This document shows, one piece after another, positions 34,331 to 46,782 of a stretch of 64,000 bases of DNA (its first letter is position 1; each line of letters begins with the position of its first letter). The notes beneath the pieces were generated by a model. That model was not told the DNA's origin. It saw only the letters and a program-made list of their open reading frames with translations, and made no database searches. The stretch spans positions 22,163,569-22,227,568 of the forward strand of contig JAJEKV010000003.1 in NCBI GenBank assembly GCA_021234155.1, in the 5' to 3' direction. Source of the stretch: Isoetes taiwanensis. Taxonomy: Eukaryota > Streptophyta > Lycopodiopsida > Isoetales > Isoetaceae. A program made the position numbers and the translations under genes.

Positions 34331-35920
34331 TTAATGGCATTTTTAAGATTAATAGAGTGGAGCCCAAATTTGGCTCTCTTATTTTTCTTATTCTAAGATG
34401 AACAAGATGAACATTATCCATATGATGACCATGATCCTAGCTTTTTGTCTTGCACTGTTCACAAAATGTGCATTGTTCATATGCACAAAAAATTCCATTG
34501 TTCACTTGTGTTAAGATGTGATGTGGAATGGGAAGGGGGAGGGCAGTCTTGCCAGCTCCTTGACCCTCGGAATCCAGTTGCCAGTTCCTTGACTGGTAGA
34601 ATCCGATCACGCCAACCTGATTTGCAGGTCCCAAGGCTGGCAAGAATGCCTGACCCATTCCTATTACATGATATCAAGGTAATATTATCTTATTCTACAG
34701 GTTTTCGGCAAGCTATTTGCCATTCTAGATTAGAATGATCTTAGATTTTGCAAGAACGCAAACTCACTTACCTTGATGTTCATGTGTAATGTGTGATGAG
34801 AATGAAAGCCGATGAATGTGTGTTTAAGAATGAATTGTCATATGTCCTAAGGGATGTTGCTAAGTTCTCTTATGTTAGAACTACTAACTAACTAAGTCAT
34901 AGATAACTCTGAAAGCTAGACCTTTTATGGATAGATAGATGGATAGATGGATGGATGGATGGATAGATAGATAGATACTTGTATGTCCACAGACACCACA
35001 GAAGGCCATGGGAAAGCCTACCGATAGTGGACGATGGGACAACCTACCACGAAGGGTGGGCCATAGGAGGATATAGAAGGGCTGATCCAATACAATCAAT
35101 TACTACTTTTGAAGTGGTAAATATACATGCCGCAAAAAGCCTCAAAAAGCCTCAAAAATCTACTTATCTCGAAATACAAATACTGCTATAAGCATACTTC
35201 TGGTTGTTCCATAAAAACATCTTCCTGTAACTCTCCATGCAGAAAGGCGCAGTGATGATTTTAATGGTACTATATCGTAATATGGGTATCACTATTTTGG
35301 CGATAATCTTATATTCGAAACTTTTTTGGAAGGCGATAAATTTTGTCCCTTTAAGAATTTTGGTAGTGCATGTGGCGATAACTATTAATCATTGAAGTGT
35401 TTGTTTGGTACTTTTGACGATGTCTAAAATCTTATCATAGTATAGTTGTCATGAATGCAACATAATGACAAACATAAGTGCTACTAACTAATGTTATAAG
35501 CTCCCATTTTGTTTTGGTGATTATTCAGAATACTATTTTTCCTAGTGACATTGTATTCCATGGTAAAGACATCAAATGGTATGGCTTTATCATTTCTATA
35601 GACATTTAAGACGTAGGTATTGCACAATTCAAAATTCAAAACTTTCACCTCTATACTCGCTGGCCATATAAAATTGGTACCTATATGTATTTTAAGTAGG
35701 CGATTTGTTTGAGATTCAAGAATTGAGATAGGCGAAAAAGCTCCCTCACTAAGTCTATATAGTTGGCGAATGTGGTAGAAGAGGGAAGGCTTCTCCAAAA
35801 AAAATTGGCGAATTAATCTCATTATTTTACTAAAGGAAGCCTACTAAGCATAGTGGCAAAATTTTCAAAAATCCAAAAATATAGCAATTTTGCGATAAAT
35901 AGCCACTAAAATCAACACTG
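34331..35920. other. Unassigned sequence with a GATA/GATG microsatellite
   Basis: No gene is recognised. A (GATA/GATG)n microsatellite lies at about 34,930-34,977, and a short duplication (AAAAAGCCTCAAAAAGCCTCAAAAA) near 35,136. AT-rich sequence runs to 35,920, where copia reverse transcriptase sequence begins. Confidence 0.5.
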
Positions 35921-35931
35921 GAAAGGCGTTA

Positions 35932-37641
35932 GGGGTGTAAATATGGTAATGCTACCCAAAAAAACGCGAAAGCACTTCGCACTTAAAGCACTTGGCTGCG
36001 CACGGCCAAAAGTCATGCCGTAAATGCTTCCTGCCTGTACTTTGTTCTCGGCTAAGTTAGATTAATAACTATCACCTCTGATACTCTCCAATCTTTGCAT
36101 TTTGATGCCGTGTAATGTCAAATTTTTTTTTTGATGAGATACATTACATGGCAGTTTCGATGTTGGATTGGTTTCAATAGAGTATGGAGAAAGTTAGAGA
36201 GAAAATAACAAACAAAGAAGACTGGTTGTCTGTTCAAAAAGAAGTAATGGAATTGCAAGGATAAAACTAAGAAGTAATGGAATTGCATGAATAGTATTAA
36301 GATTGTTTTAATACAGAGAGACGGAATTGCAAGAATGTATTAAGATTGCTTTGATACAAAAGGATCTCAAAACTCTGATTAACAAAGCTTGATCAATAAT
36401 GTAAATGACGAAATGTGAATGCACGCAAGACTACTCACAACAATATAGAACAACAATGATCATATCAAAGACAATGTTAACCCACTATTAGTGAAAATTG
36501 ACCAACTTTGAGAGGTCATTTCTCCCGCATCCAAGCTCAGATTTAATTGATTTAAACTGCAAGAGAAAGGCCATAGTGTCTACTTTTAGATGCAGGTAAA
36601 ATCATAAAAAATTATTCATTAAAACTCAAGATATCAAATTCTAAGTTTTGGTATATTTCTGTGACAAAAAATCAGAACCTGTAACAAAAAATCAGAACTT
36701 TGAGAGACTGTTTCTCACTCCTCATAGCTCAGATTTGAGTGATTTAAATTGCAAGAGAAAGTGCTAAGTGTCTAGTTTTAAATGCATGTGAGATCACTCA
36801 AAACCGATCAGCACCACTCAAGATATTAAAGTCTGAATTTTGTATATTCTTGTGACATCAATTTCTGCACCCACTGTAACAGAAAATCAGCCAAGTTTGA
36901 GAGGCTATTTCTCACTCCTCAGAGATCGGATTTGTGTGATTTTGATTGCAAAAGAAAGAGACCGAAGTATACTTCTAGATCAAAATGAAATCGCTCCAAA
37001 TAGATTGGTAGAACTCAAGATATCAATGTCTGAGTGCTCGTTAATTTTCCCATTTGGGGAAAAAAAATAACGTAGATCTAGGATACAACATTAGAGATGC
37101 ATAATACATTGAAAGAATGGAACAAAAATACTCTTAAGAAAAACAAAGAGTAATCAGATTGTCTCTTCTCACTTGATTTGAATCCTAAAAAGCTTCTTCC
37201 GGTTAAATGGATGCTTTCAAGAGAGCTGCCCACAATTCAATCTCCAATGCAACAGAGATTGAATTATCAATCTAAATCAAATTGCAATAAAACATTGTTA
37301 ATTCACCTATGATTTCTATGCCGATTTGAACTCTAATTTGTGTTCTTATACTGCATTGAAAAAGAGAAACTCCATCAATCTTGTCCCGCCAATGGAGTTC
37401 CCGCCAATGGAGTTCCCACCCTTGAAGATCCTCGTCAGCGATCCTTACCATTTCGGAGATCTCCCACCGCGGGATCATCCATCTCATCGATCCTTACCTC
37501 CACGGAATGATCCATCCTATTTCTGGAGTAACAACCCCCCGAGGTCGTTGAATGAAAAAGCACTCGAGGGTAAAGCACCTAAAGCACTTAAAGCACTTGT
37601 CCGGATAGTGTTTTTTGGGTAGCATTACCATATTTACACCC
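35932..37641. mobile_element. PIF/Harbinger-like non-autonomous DNA transposon (1.7 kb)
   Basis: Terminal inverted repeats begin GGG(G)TGTAAATATGGTAATG on both ends (35,932 onward and the inverse of 37,641 downward), about 33 bases well matched. They are flanked by the 3-base duplication TTA (35,929-35,931 and 37,642-37,644), the usual target of PIF/Harbinger elements. Removing the element and one TTA restores a continuous copia RT frame (DV-T-NAF). The right subterminal region carries direct GCACTT(A)AA-type repeats. No transposase is seen. Confidence 0.87.
36493..37045. repeat. Three tandem units of about 165-195 bases inside the Harbinger-like element
   Basis: Three diverged copies start near 36,493, 36,690 and 36,884. 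Each has the pattern CTTTGAGAGG...TTTCTC..CTC...CTCAGATTT...TGATTTAAA.TGCAAGAGAAAG...ACTCAAGATAT. They appear non-coding. Confidence 0.75.
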
Positions 37642-40475
37642 TTAGTAACATCAAGTTGGTGAACAAAGTGATGATGAAGACATGCTTGAGCAAGAAGTGT
37701 TCGAATTGTAGTCATTCTGACTACTGGTGCAAAAGTCTATGCCAGGTACTTGTGTAAAACCTCTGGCTACTAATCGAGCCTTGAATCGATCAATGGTACC
37801 ATCAGCCCTGTATTTGATCTTATAGACCCATCTAGATCCGACAATGGTTCTGCCTGTTGGTCGGGGAACTAAACTCCACGTGCCTGCTTAATCAATTGCT
37901 GTCATTTCTGCAGTCATGGCCTCATGCCACTGAGTGTGCTGAGAGCTCTGGATGGCATCCTGATAATGGGTTGGTTCAAGAATGATGTCTTCTGTGTTAA
38001 GTACATAATCTTTAAGCCAATGAGGTAACCTCTTAGCACGAGAGGGACGGGGTACTGGCAGAAGAGGATCATGAGAATCAATGAGGTATTCAGAGGGATC
38101 TTCAAAAGGGAAGAGGGGTTCTGATGAGGAATCAGGGTTTATATTAGGAGAAGCAGAGGTATGTAAAGATGGAGGCATATCGGGAGAAGCAAATGAATGT
38201 AAAGGTGCAGGCAAGGATGGTATATCTTCTGGAATGAAGATGAAGGTATCAGTGGAATGAGTTGGTTGTGGAAAACATGGTTCAAACTCATTGAATTGAG
38301 CATGACAGCTGATAACAAGTTTATTGGTTTCAAGATCTATGAAATGAAAAGCCTTTCTGTTAGAGCAGTAACCAATGAACATGCAGGCTCTGTCTTAGCC
38401 TCCATCTTGTGAGCAGCAATGGGTAGTCTAACAAAAGCTCTACAGCCAAAAACTTTCAAATGTTTTAAAGAAGGCATCTTACCTGATCATAACATCAGAG
38501 GAATCTGAAAATCCAGGCTTGCATGAGGTACTCGGTTCATGATGAATGCTGCAGTTGAAATGGCTTCTCCCCAAACGGATGCAGGCACATTCATGGCAAT
38601 CAAAAGAGCTCGTGCCATTTCAATGATGCTTCTATTGGCTCGTTCTGCACGGCCATTCTGTTCTGGACTGGAAGGTGCCGTTAATTGATGCTCAATAGCA
38701 TTAGAGAGTAGGAACTCTTCAAATATCTTAGGACAGAACTCCCCCCCATTGTCTAATCTGATAGCTAGAACCTGTCCTCCTGTTTGTCTCTCAACAACAT
38801 ATTTAAACATCTTGAAATGTGCAAAACATTGATCTTTGGCTTTCAGCAAGAAGACAGAGATATACCTTGAGTAATCATTTAAGAAAACCAAAAAATACCT
38901 CGAACTAGCATGTGTTGGAGGACTGATGGGGCCACACAAATCTGTATGGATCACAACTTCTTTGATTCATGAGAGCTCGATGGAGGAAAGTGAGCTCTAG
39001 TAACCTTGGCTTGCATGCATGCATTACATGGTGCCTTCAATAAGGTAGATCCTCAACAAGCCCTTTTTTCTTCAGCAGCTTGACCTTTTTACATGCAATA
39101 TGTCCAAGACGGTGATGCCACAATGATTTATCAGTAGGAGGATCTGCCACAAGATGTGCATACTTAATATTGGCAGAAATGCCTTCGATTTGGTACAAAT
39201 TTCCAAGTCTGAATGCTGCCACAAGAACTCTGTTGTAAGAGTCGAGAATTTCACAGCCATTCACTGTAAATTTTAGCTCATAGCCTGCATCTACAAGCTT
39301 GCTAACAGCACGGAGGTTTTTGAATAAACCAGGTACATGAAGAACATCATGTACATACACCACAGAATTAGCATAGGAGATTTGCACAGTGCCCATTCCC
39401 ACAGCCTTTTGAGTGTGATGATCCCCCATTTTTATGACTCTAGGATTTTCAAGAATTTCATAAGTGACAAAATGATCATACCTTGGAGTCGTGTGACTGG
39501 TTGCCCCAGAATCCAAGTACCAATTTGGATCATATCCATTGTGTGCATGCTCCAGTACTGCATATAACTCTTCAACCACCATAAAGTTGTTTTCTTCTTC
39601 TGGAAGATCTTCATCAGATGCACTATTTTCTTCAGCAACATTGGCTTGTGGTGGTGTCTCAGATTTGGAGGAACTGGATCTTTTGCCAGATGCCCATCCT
39701 TTTGGCATCGGAAACAAGTCACTTTGCTTCGATCAAACTTCCCTTTCTTGGGCACATTTCGAGAAGACTGCTTTGCCTTCCCATTCATAACATCAAGCTA
39801 TCTGTGGTTGAGGGTCAAAGCCCTTGCTTCCGAATAACCTCTGCTTTGAGGCGGTCTGATTGTGGTAAACTATTCAAAAGCATGCATACCTTCTCATCTT
39901 CGATGACATCCACCCCTGTGGACTGTAACTCATCGAGAAGATCTTTCATTTGACACGCATGATCCATGAAGTCACCACCTTCCGGTAACTGAAGACCATA
40001 CAATCATTTGCGCAAAGCATAATGATTCAGCAAAATGCCCCAGATCACACATGCAGTGGTGGCTCCTTTCACGAGCCGTGCTGGAACATCATCCAGGCTT
40101 GAGCAGATAATCAACCTTGCCTTTCGATCTTTCTCAAGGAGATCTCGGGCTGAAGGATCAGTGGCTGCATCATCGTCTTCATCATCATCGGCATCTGCCA
40201 CAGTAAGTGATGCAACAGACATGTTTGCAGCAAGGTTAGGAGTTTGGACGATTGCCCACAAATCCTTGTCTTCTAATATCATTTGAATTCGCCACTTCCA
40301 GATTTGGAAGTTCTATCCATTGAAACGAGGAATCAACCTCCACTCATAGGAGCTCAGAGTTCCGGTGGAGTTATCCATTTAGACAGCAAAGGACAAATAT
40401 TAATGGCAAGATAAAGAATGATTTAATGGCAGGACAAAGTACGACTGACGCGTTTAAATCAAGATTGAAGTCACA

Positions 40476-40489
40476 GTGGGCCCATAACC
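40476..40489 (-). promoter_or_regulatory. Copia primer-binding site matching the anticodon arm of initiator tRNA-Met
   Basis: On the minus strand GGTTATGGGCCCAC directly follows the LTR end CTCACA. It is complementary to GTGGGCCCATAACC, the anticodon stem-loop (CAU) of plant initiator tRNA-Met as I recall it, not to the tRNA 3' end. This is half-tRNA priming, as known for Drosophila copia. Confidence 0.7.
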
Positions 40490-40753
40490 TGTGAGAAAGA
40501 AGATATTCAAACAGATTGAAAATGAATCAAATGGAAATGAATCAGAAGAACTCCAAGTGATCTCGTATTGAACTGGTGAAAAATAGCCTCTTGGGCTAGA
40601 GTTTAAATACAACATAGCACCTAACTTTGTGCCTTGAATTCTTCCATAATATAAGTCCTTAAACTTAGGAACATAACTTAACATAACTTAAGGAAATAAC
40701 ATAAATCAAGGAAATCACTTGCATGATATCGGCTCATTTTAGCAATCCTAACA
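40490..40753 (-). repeat. Ty1/copia LTR (264 bp), single copy between two internal halves
   Basis: On the minus strand it begins TGTTAGGATTGC right after a PPT-like AAATGGGGG and ends ...TTTCTCACA right before the PBS. It has RT/RNase H and the PPT on its upstream side and the PBS and gag on its downstream side. It is therefore at once the 3' LTR of one half and the 5' LTR of the other. Confidence 0.85.
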
Positions 40754-41860
40754 CCCCCATTTAAAATGAGAGCATTTAAGTTTCAAGCATCTCCAACTTC
40801 TGCAGAAATTCAGTGAACTTTGGTCTTCCTAATGCTTTTGTCATGATATCTGCAATCATCTCAGATGTGTGACAGTATTCCAGGGTGATTAGCTTCTTTG
40901 CCATAATGTCCCTGATGAAGTGAAATTTTATATCCACATGTTTCATCCGTTTGTGATCTCGGGGATCATTTGAGATTTGTATTGCTCCCTGATTATCCAC
41001 CATGATTGTCATCCCTGGATCTGTATGAATTTGAAGCTCAATGGTTAATCTTTGAAGCCACAAACCTTCATTGATGGCATGTGCAATGGCATAATATCCA
41101 GCCTCTGTGGTTGATTGTGCCACACAACGTTGTTTGTGACTGCTCCAACTTATTGCCCCTCCTGCTAACATAAAGGTGTATCCAGAAATTGATTTCCTGT
41201 CTGTATCTTGGCCCCAATCTGAGTCTGAATAACCAAGTACTTGTTTTTCTCCACTGGCACTATAATGGATTCCAAGCTTCAAAGACCCAGCTATATAACA
41301 GAGGCAGCGTTTAAGTGAGACACACTGAGACTGTTTAGGGTCTGCAGAAAATTGGCTTAGTTTGGATAAGGGAAGGGAAAGATCAGGTCGTATAGAAATA
41401 GCAGCAAAATTAATGGTACCAAGGATATGACGGTAGTGATCACAAAAATAGGAATGTTGAGAAGAACAAGGGGGATCTGCAGGGTGAAGTTTGACACCAA
41501 ATTCAAGGGGAGTGGAAATGGAATGACAGTTCTGCAGACAAAGGTGAGTGATCAAGTCAGAAAGATATTTTTCCTGATGGATAAACATGGGTGCCAAGGT
41601 TTTGATCATAGGTAATTTGGAGACCAAGAAAGTGATGGATAGGACCGAGATCTTTCATACGAAAAACTTCTTGAAGCTGAGTTTTAAGAAAAATGAGATC
41701 GGGTTCATGGGCAGCTATGATTAGAAGGTCATCTACATAGCATAAGATGTAAAGAGGATAAGGAGATAAATGGAAGTATAGACTAGGATCAGAGGTGCTT
41801 ACTGTAAAACCAAGATCGAGTAGGACAGTGGTGAGTTTGAAGTACCAGGTCCCTGAAGCT
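40754..41860 (-). pseudogene. Ty1/copia RT C-terminus and RNase H
   Basis: The minus strand enters RT just after the conserved LYGLKQ position (ASGTWYFKLT, 41,860), reaches CYVDDLLIIAA (near 41,740), then RNase H with YSDSDWGQDTDRKSISGY (near 41,200) and the ADIMTKALGRPKF end (near 40,810). It stops before the PPT AAATGGGGG. A frameshift lies near 41,600. The missing RT middle between this and the NAF end at 35,921 is only about 40 codons. Confidence 0.9.
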
Positions 41861-42849
41861 TTTGATACCTACCAGCATACTCTTGTCCCAATCTGGCCAA
41901 GTCTAAGGCGGTCTCATTTCATCCTTACGCCACCTACTGTGTTGGGACATCCATCCGATTGGAGGTGACAGCATGCTATATATAGAAAGTGCTTTATCCA
42001 ATGCAGAACAACAACCACAGGGCAGAGCTCTATGATTGGGCGGCCCATTAGTCACATCTATTTAGGTTACTAATAGAGCCCGTTCTTCTATAATGGATCG
42101 AGGTGTGGGACCTGGTAGTGTCCCTTGCGACTTGGAATGACTTAGAATAGGTGCAAAAGGCCTTCTTAGCATTGGCACTCGAAGTGAAATCTATTGTTCT
42201 ATATCAAATCCTATTGCACTAGACAGGATTCTTACCTCTTCAGAGGGCAGTGCTTGATAGACACGTCGTCTATTTCCAGAAGGTTGTCAATATGGACGAT
42301 GCCCGTCTCTCGAACCTGGCGTGCACTATAGCAATGGGGCCGCAATGGCTCAAGGCCTGTTACCATGACAAGAGAGCTCAATGGCTAGCCAGATGGAATG
42401 TGCAGAGCACAGGTGCATACAGGTGGACAGAGAGGCCGATCGCGATAGCCTGAGGCATTACCTTGATACTTGTGTCCTCGGCAAGCTTTGGGATCCCAGG
42501 TCTCTAGAGCAGAACAAAACGATATATTACAAACAATACATAAATTCCACGCTAAAATGCGACCCACAATGCTACCTGCATTCACATCTGCCCATGAAAA
42601 AGCGCAGACTCATCATCTCCATTCGCACAGGTACCCACCATCTCCGAATTGAGACAAGCAGATGGATTGGAGAGCATGCCAGGACAGCCTTTGTCAGTGC
42701 TACCAAATGGGAGCCATTGAGGATGAATGTCACACTTTTTAGAGTTGCCCGGCACATGATCAGATCTAGGCACATTATGCTCTCTTGGTCAGGCCCAACG
42801 AGCCCTACACATGATACTGAGCACAGCGTCGGTGCGATCACTAGAAGCA
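41861..42849 (+). mobile_element. Second LINE fragment (diverged)
   Basis: This is similar along its length to the C-terminal part of the LINE at 30,390-31,250 (for example CAATGCAGAACAACAACCACAGGGCAGAGCT against CAATGCAAAACAACAAATCACAAGGCAGAGTT; GTCTATTTCCAGAAGGTTGT against ATTTACTTCCGTAAGGTGGT). All frames are broken. Copia RT abuts it on the left, and it is cut on the right by Helitron 2 at 42,850. Confidence 0.8.
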
Positions 42850-45800
42850 TCCTATATTATAATGTTTTGCTGTAATTCCTGGATTTGGATCCAGCCCTAG
42901 ATCGGACGGTTTAGATCTAGGGTTGCAGATCCAACGGCCATGGCACCAAATAGCAATAGGTCAATTTCGTCCACCCTCCCTCCTCCTCATCACTCATCGC
43001 TCATTGCTCAGTGCTCATCGCTCATTAATGTTCCCAGAATCCCATAGCCATCTACTTCCCTGCCATTGTCCGTCGTGTTTTCATAGACGACCAGAGTTTT
43101 TAGTGCCTTAATTTCCAAGACTGTAGCACATAATGGTAGCGTTGGAATAAGGGAAAAAGAGAATGATATTGGCAGACGAAAGAAACTGCAGGAGAATAAA
43201 TGGGATCATTCTTTTACTAGGGCGCTTCCGCCATATGTAAGATCAGAGCTTGCCAGGCTTTTGTTTCCGGATGGCTCTTGGATCGGACTCTGAATATGGT
43301 TTAAAGTCTTGAAGAACATCTATTTTCCTTTTGAGCTTCACTGGATCAAAAGCCCTTCTAGAGCAGATAACATCTCAAAAGATGGCATGGCAGACCTTTT
43401 CTTTTAGATTCGAGCAAGCAAGCACAATAGGTATGCTTCTCCATGTAGATCACAAACGTAACCTAGCTTCTATTGGTGTTACGCATTGTTTTGAGGTTGG
43501 CCATGCAGGTTTAAAGGGGATTTTAAAAGTCACCACAAAATTCTCTACTGGTAAATATTCACAAGGTGTTGCCTTGCACTTTGAAAGTTATTATAGGTGC
43601 ATCTTATATCCTATTTAAATCTTTGAGACGTGTTGTCAATCTCTAGATTGTTAAATTGGTTCAAATAGCTAGCTCCTTCATAATACGATCTAGGGTTTTT
43701 TACTCAATTCCTTATATTCATATTCTTGAATCGTGCACTGCAATCTTTCAGAATGCAAGACTATAGATAATATGTTATCTTTGAGTGGCTAACTGGAGCA
43801 AAAAAAGTCATATTTTTTATTGTCTTAAGGGCATGAGCTAGCCATTGTTCATGCTAAGCAAGGTCAGATTTATTGTTGTCCAGATAATCCTACGTTGCTA
43901 TAATTGGGGCTGTGCAATGCATTTCAAACTGGCTGAGGTCACTGGATATTTGCTGCAGTTTTTAGAGTAGGTTCTCTATTTAGCTTCCTTCATGAGATAG
44001 ATATGGCACACAACTAATCTCTCTAGGACTTTGCACCTCCAGCTATGACTGATATTTAATGATATTAAGTGGCCAAATTACATTTTGATACCCAAAGGTT
44101 TTAGAGCTACAAAGTCGCCCTTTGTAGGTTTTGTAAGAACAAAAGCTTGGAGCCAAATTGTTTGAAGAATGGATGCACACATAGTGGGCTTTCATTTAGC
44201 GTTCATCTTCTTGAGCCAATGCATTGGCCCAACAAAATTATCATTTAGTTTGCTCACGTTTTTGAGTTTGCTACCGTTGGCTTTGATCTCGAGTTTCCTT
44301 GCCATACAAATGCATGTACAAACCACGGTCGACCTGCCCGTGGCTATGGCTCTGAGGAGTTTGATTTGATGGGGCTCATGTGGAGTTGCTTTAAGATGTT
44401 GAAAGAGAGTGTATAAGCATTTGCACATTGGATGGATGGCATGCAATATATATGGCCATAAGAAATGCTAAAAGGTTAAATCAAAGCATTCTCTTACATG
44501 GATTGCACTCTTTTTCCATTTCAGTACAGTTTATTACACCCATTTTTTTTTTGGCAACACCACCCCCCAAATTCCTCACCACCGCTCTTTATGTTAGAAG
44601 GCCCATCAAAGCAAAGCTTTGATTGTGGCTTATCATGAAATCTATTTTTGTTCAATCGAAGAAATCCAAAACTACTCATATGCCTGAAATATAGCTTTTC
44701 TAGCTGCCTTTGAATTCAAAAGGAGATTGAGAGAGGTCTTTGTTAAATGTATTATATGGTCTTTGTCTAATCATTGTATAATGTGTGCGGAGATGACACA
44801 AAGAATACAGTTTGTCTGTCAAATCTATTCTGACAATCTATTGTTGTATTGAAAGTGAGTGTATCACGATTGAAAAAGAACAAATGGCATTTACAATTGG
44901 TAAATCTAATTTGCATGTTGTGTTGTGATCCTTTTCTATTTATAGAGTGTTATCCTTATAAGAACCCGCTTTGTGTTTCGTTGTTGGGCTAGCAAAGGAC
45001 ACAAAAGTTCCATTTTGATATGCCTCATTCTCCTTTATGCGCCAATGTCCTTTTTCGACTAAACCCAACATTCTCTATTGCATGCTGCAATCTCCTTTTT
45101 TGACTCAATGCCAGCTGGTTAGAGCTGGACCATTGTATATATTTGTAGTTGCATTAATATATGCTAATTCTTATAGTTGTCCAGGCTTCCATGCTTAGTA
45201 GTAAAAATTCCACTGACATTCTTCTATGCCATGACTCATGAGAACATAATTTAATGTTGAGATTACATTAACATTTAACATTAGCCACACACGGGATACA
45301 TATATTAAGAAAATCCATTAAGATCATCTTTCATATTTTGCAATGTTACATATTTGATTGGCAAAACTCACACACATGTTTCATTAATTGCACACAATTA
45401 AAACATCAGTAGCTCTAATTAAAGGTGCAAAGTTCTTTTAGAGATAGCTATAGATAAAGGTGTAATGCACAATGAACAAATTGTGTAAAGTCACACAGCT
45501 TTCAAAATGGTTAGGTGGTGGTGTTCACAACATATCCATGGCCACAACACATCCACATAACACAACACATCCATAGCCACAACACACATCCAAATTCATA
45601 TGCAAGCAACATTCATTCTGATATAAGAGAGCGACTTAATGAGATATAGTACACAACATCGACAACTCATAGATATGCCCACTCGCAATCTACAAGTTCC
45701 CAAAATGATCCAATGGCCCGAACTTGCAATCTACAAGTTCGCAAAATTATTCAATAGCCTAGAAGTTATTGTATACAAATGCAAAGTTCCAATGGGCTAG

Positions 45801-45888
45801 AAAATACTGCAAGCAAATGCACAGGTTCCAGGGTCCCAACACTTACAAGTTTCAAATTATGCCCAGCAACGCTGGGCACCGTTACTAG
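42850..45888 (+). mobile_element. Non-autonomous Helitron, copy 2 (3.0 kb)
   Basis: It starts TCCTATATTATAATG after an A and ends with the hairpin GCCCAGC-AAC-GCTGGGC, then ACCGTTACTAG before a T. It is nearly identical to copy 1 (22,103-25,123). The differences are concentrated in small clusters (for example near 43,410-43,455, 43,730-43,755 and 44,095-44,105). No replication protein is encoded. It separates the second LINE fragment from the tandem array. Confidence 0.88.
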
Positions 45889-46564
45889 TACATTCATGAG
45901 ATAATGGATCTAAGGGCTCAGATATGCTCCGGGACAACCACTTGATGGACAGAAAATACTTGACCATATACATATCTAACTTTTTATATGTTCTTATGTT
46001 TGTCGCGCTTATTCGACCGTCCGTTCGAGATCCGACGGCTCACGTAGCTTTGGGACGTATCCTACGGCCCAGATGGCTTGGGAGTTTACATATAATCCAT
46101 ATAGACACGATCCTACGGTCCAGGTTGATCTGATCCTGACCGCCGGTCCGAGATCCTACGGCTCACGTGGCTTTGGGGCATATCGTACGGCCCAGATGGC
46201 TTGGGAGTTTGTTTGTAGCTTATATGTAAGCGATCCTACGGTCCAGGTTGATTTGATCCTAATCGTCGGTCTGAGATCCTACGGCTCACGTTGCTTTGGG
46301 ACACATCCTACGGTGCACATGGCTTTGGGAATTATATGTAATCGATCCTACGGTCCAGGTTGATTCGATCCTGATCGTCGATCCAGGATCTTACGGCTCA
46401 CGTGGCTTGGCATATATTCTATGGTGCACATGACTTTGGGAATTATATGTAATAGATCCTATGGCTCATGTTGCGTGAGATCTCGACCCTTGATTGGGTC
46501 CAAGATCCTACGGCCCAAGTTGAATGCTCATCCCTTAGGAAAAGGCTTTTAAAATTTTTATGTT

Positions 46565-46627
46565 GCGTGGGGGATTCGAACCCTGGCCATTGACCCCCCA
46601 GCCCACCATTCTAACCACTAGACCAAG
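46565..46627 (-). repeat. tRNA-like SINE head in array unit 1
   Basis: On the minus strand box A-like TGGTCTAGTGGTTAG (46,625-46,611) and a perfect box B GGTTCGAATCC (46,582-46,572) are about 30 bases apart, as in an RNA polymerase III promoter. It does not fold as a full tRNA with acceptor stem, so it is a SINE-type relic rather than a tRNA gene. Confidence 0.7.
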
Positions 46628-46724
46628 CATTAATTCCACAAACAATTTATGTTTCACATATACTTAAGGGTAATGTTCCCATTAAGATAAAATAGACTAT
46701 AACATTCTAGCTAGTTCAATAAGG

Positions 46725-46782
46725 TTCTAGAATGTTCTGAAAGGCTCTAGAAAGTTCTAGAATCTTCTAGAAAGTTCTCGAA
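46725..46782. promoter_or_regulatory. Heat-shock-element-like cluster, unit 1
   Basis: TTC and GAA triplets alternate at exact 5-base spacing: three at 46,725-46,737, then seven at 46,750-46,782 (GAA, TTC, GAA, TTC, GAA, TTC, GAA). Heat shock factor trimers need three such pentamers. Functional binding is not shown by the sequence alone. Confidence 0.6.

Larger units (their letters stand above)
35921..40489 (-). pseudogene. Ty1/copia element, 5' internal part: gag-protease-integrase-RT N-terminus
   Basis: Read on the minus strand: PBS (40,489-40,476); gag from ATG 40,378 (FQIWKWRIQMILEDKDLWAI) with an early in-frame TAG; a CCHC knuckle (CFRCQKDGHLAKD, near 39,715); protease (WYLDSGATSH); the GAG-pre-integrase motif (LWHHRLGHIACKKVK); integrase core (HTDLCGP, RLDNGGEF, SSPEQNGRAERANR); a proline-rich linker; and the start of RT ([33 protein letters not shown]). 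It ends at a conserved NAF motif at 35,921. Several frameshifts and stops make it dead. The Harbinger-like element 35,932-37,641 sits within the RT. The RT C-terminus and RNase H lie on the other side of the LTR, at 40,754-41,860. Confidence 0.92.

Noticed and set aside
34923-34977. Regulatory GATA-factor cluster
   Set aside because: A simple (GATA/GATG)n microsatellite with no nearby gene.
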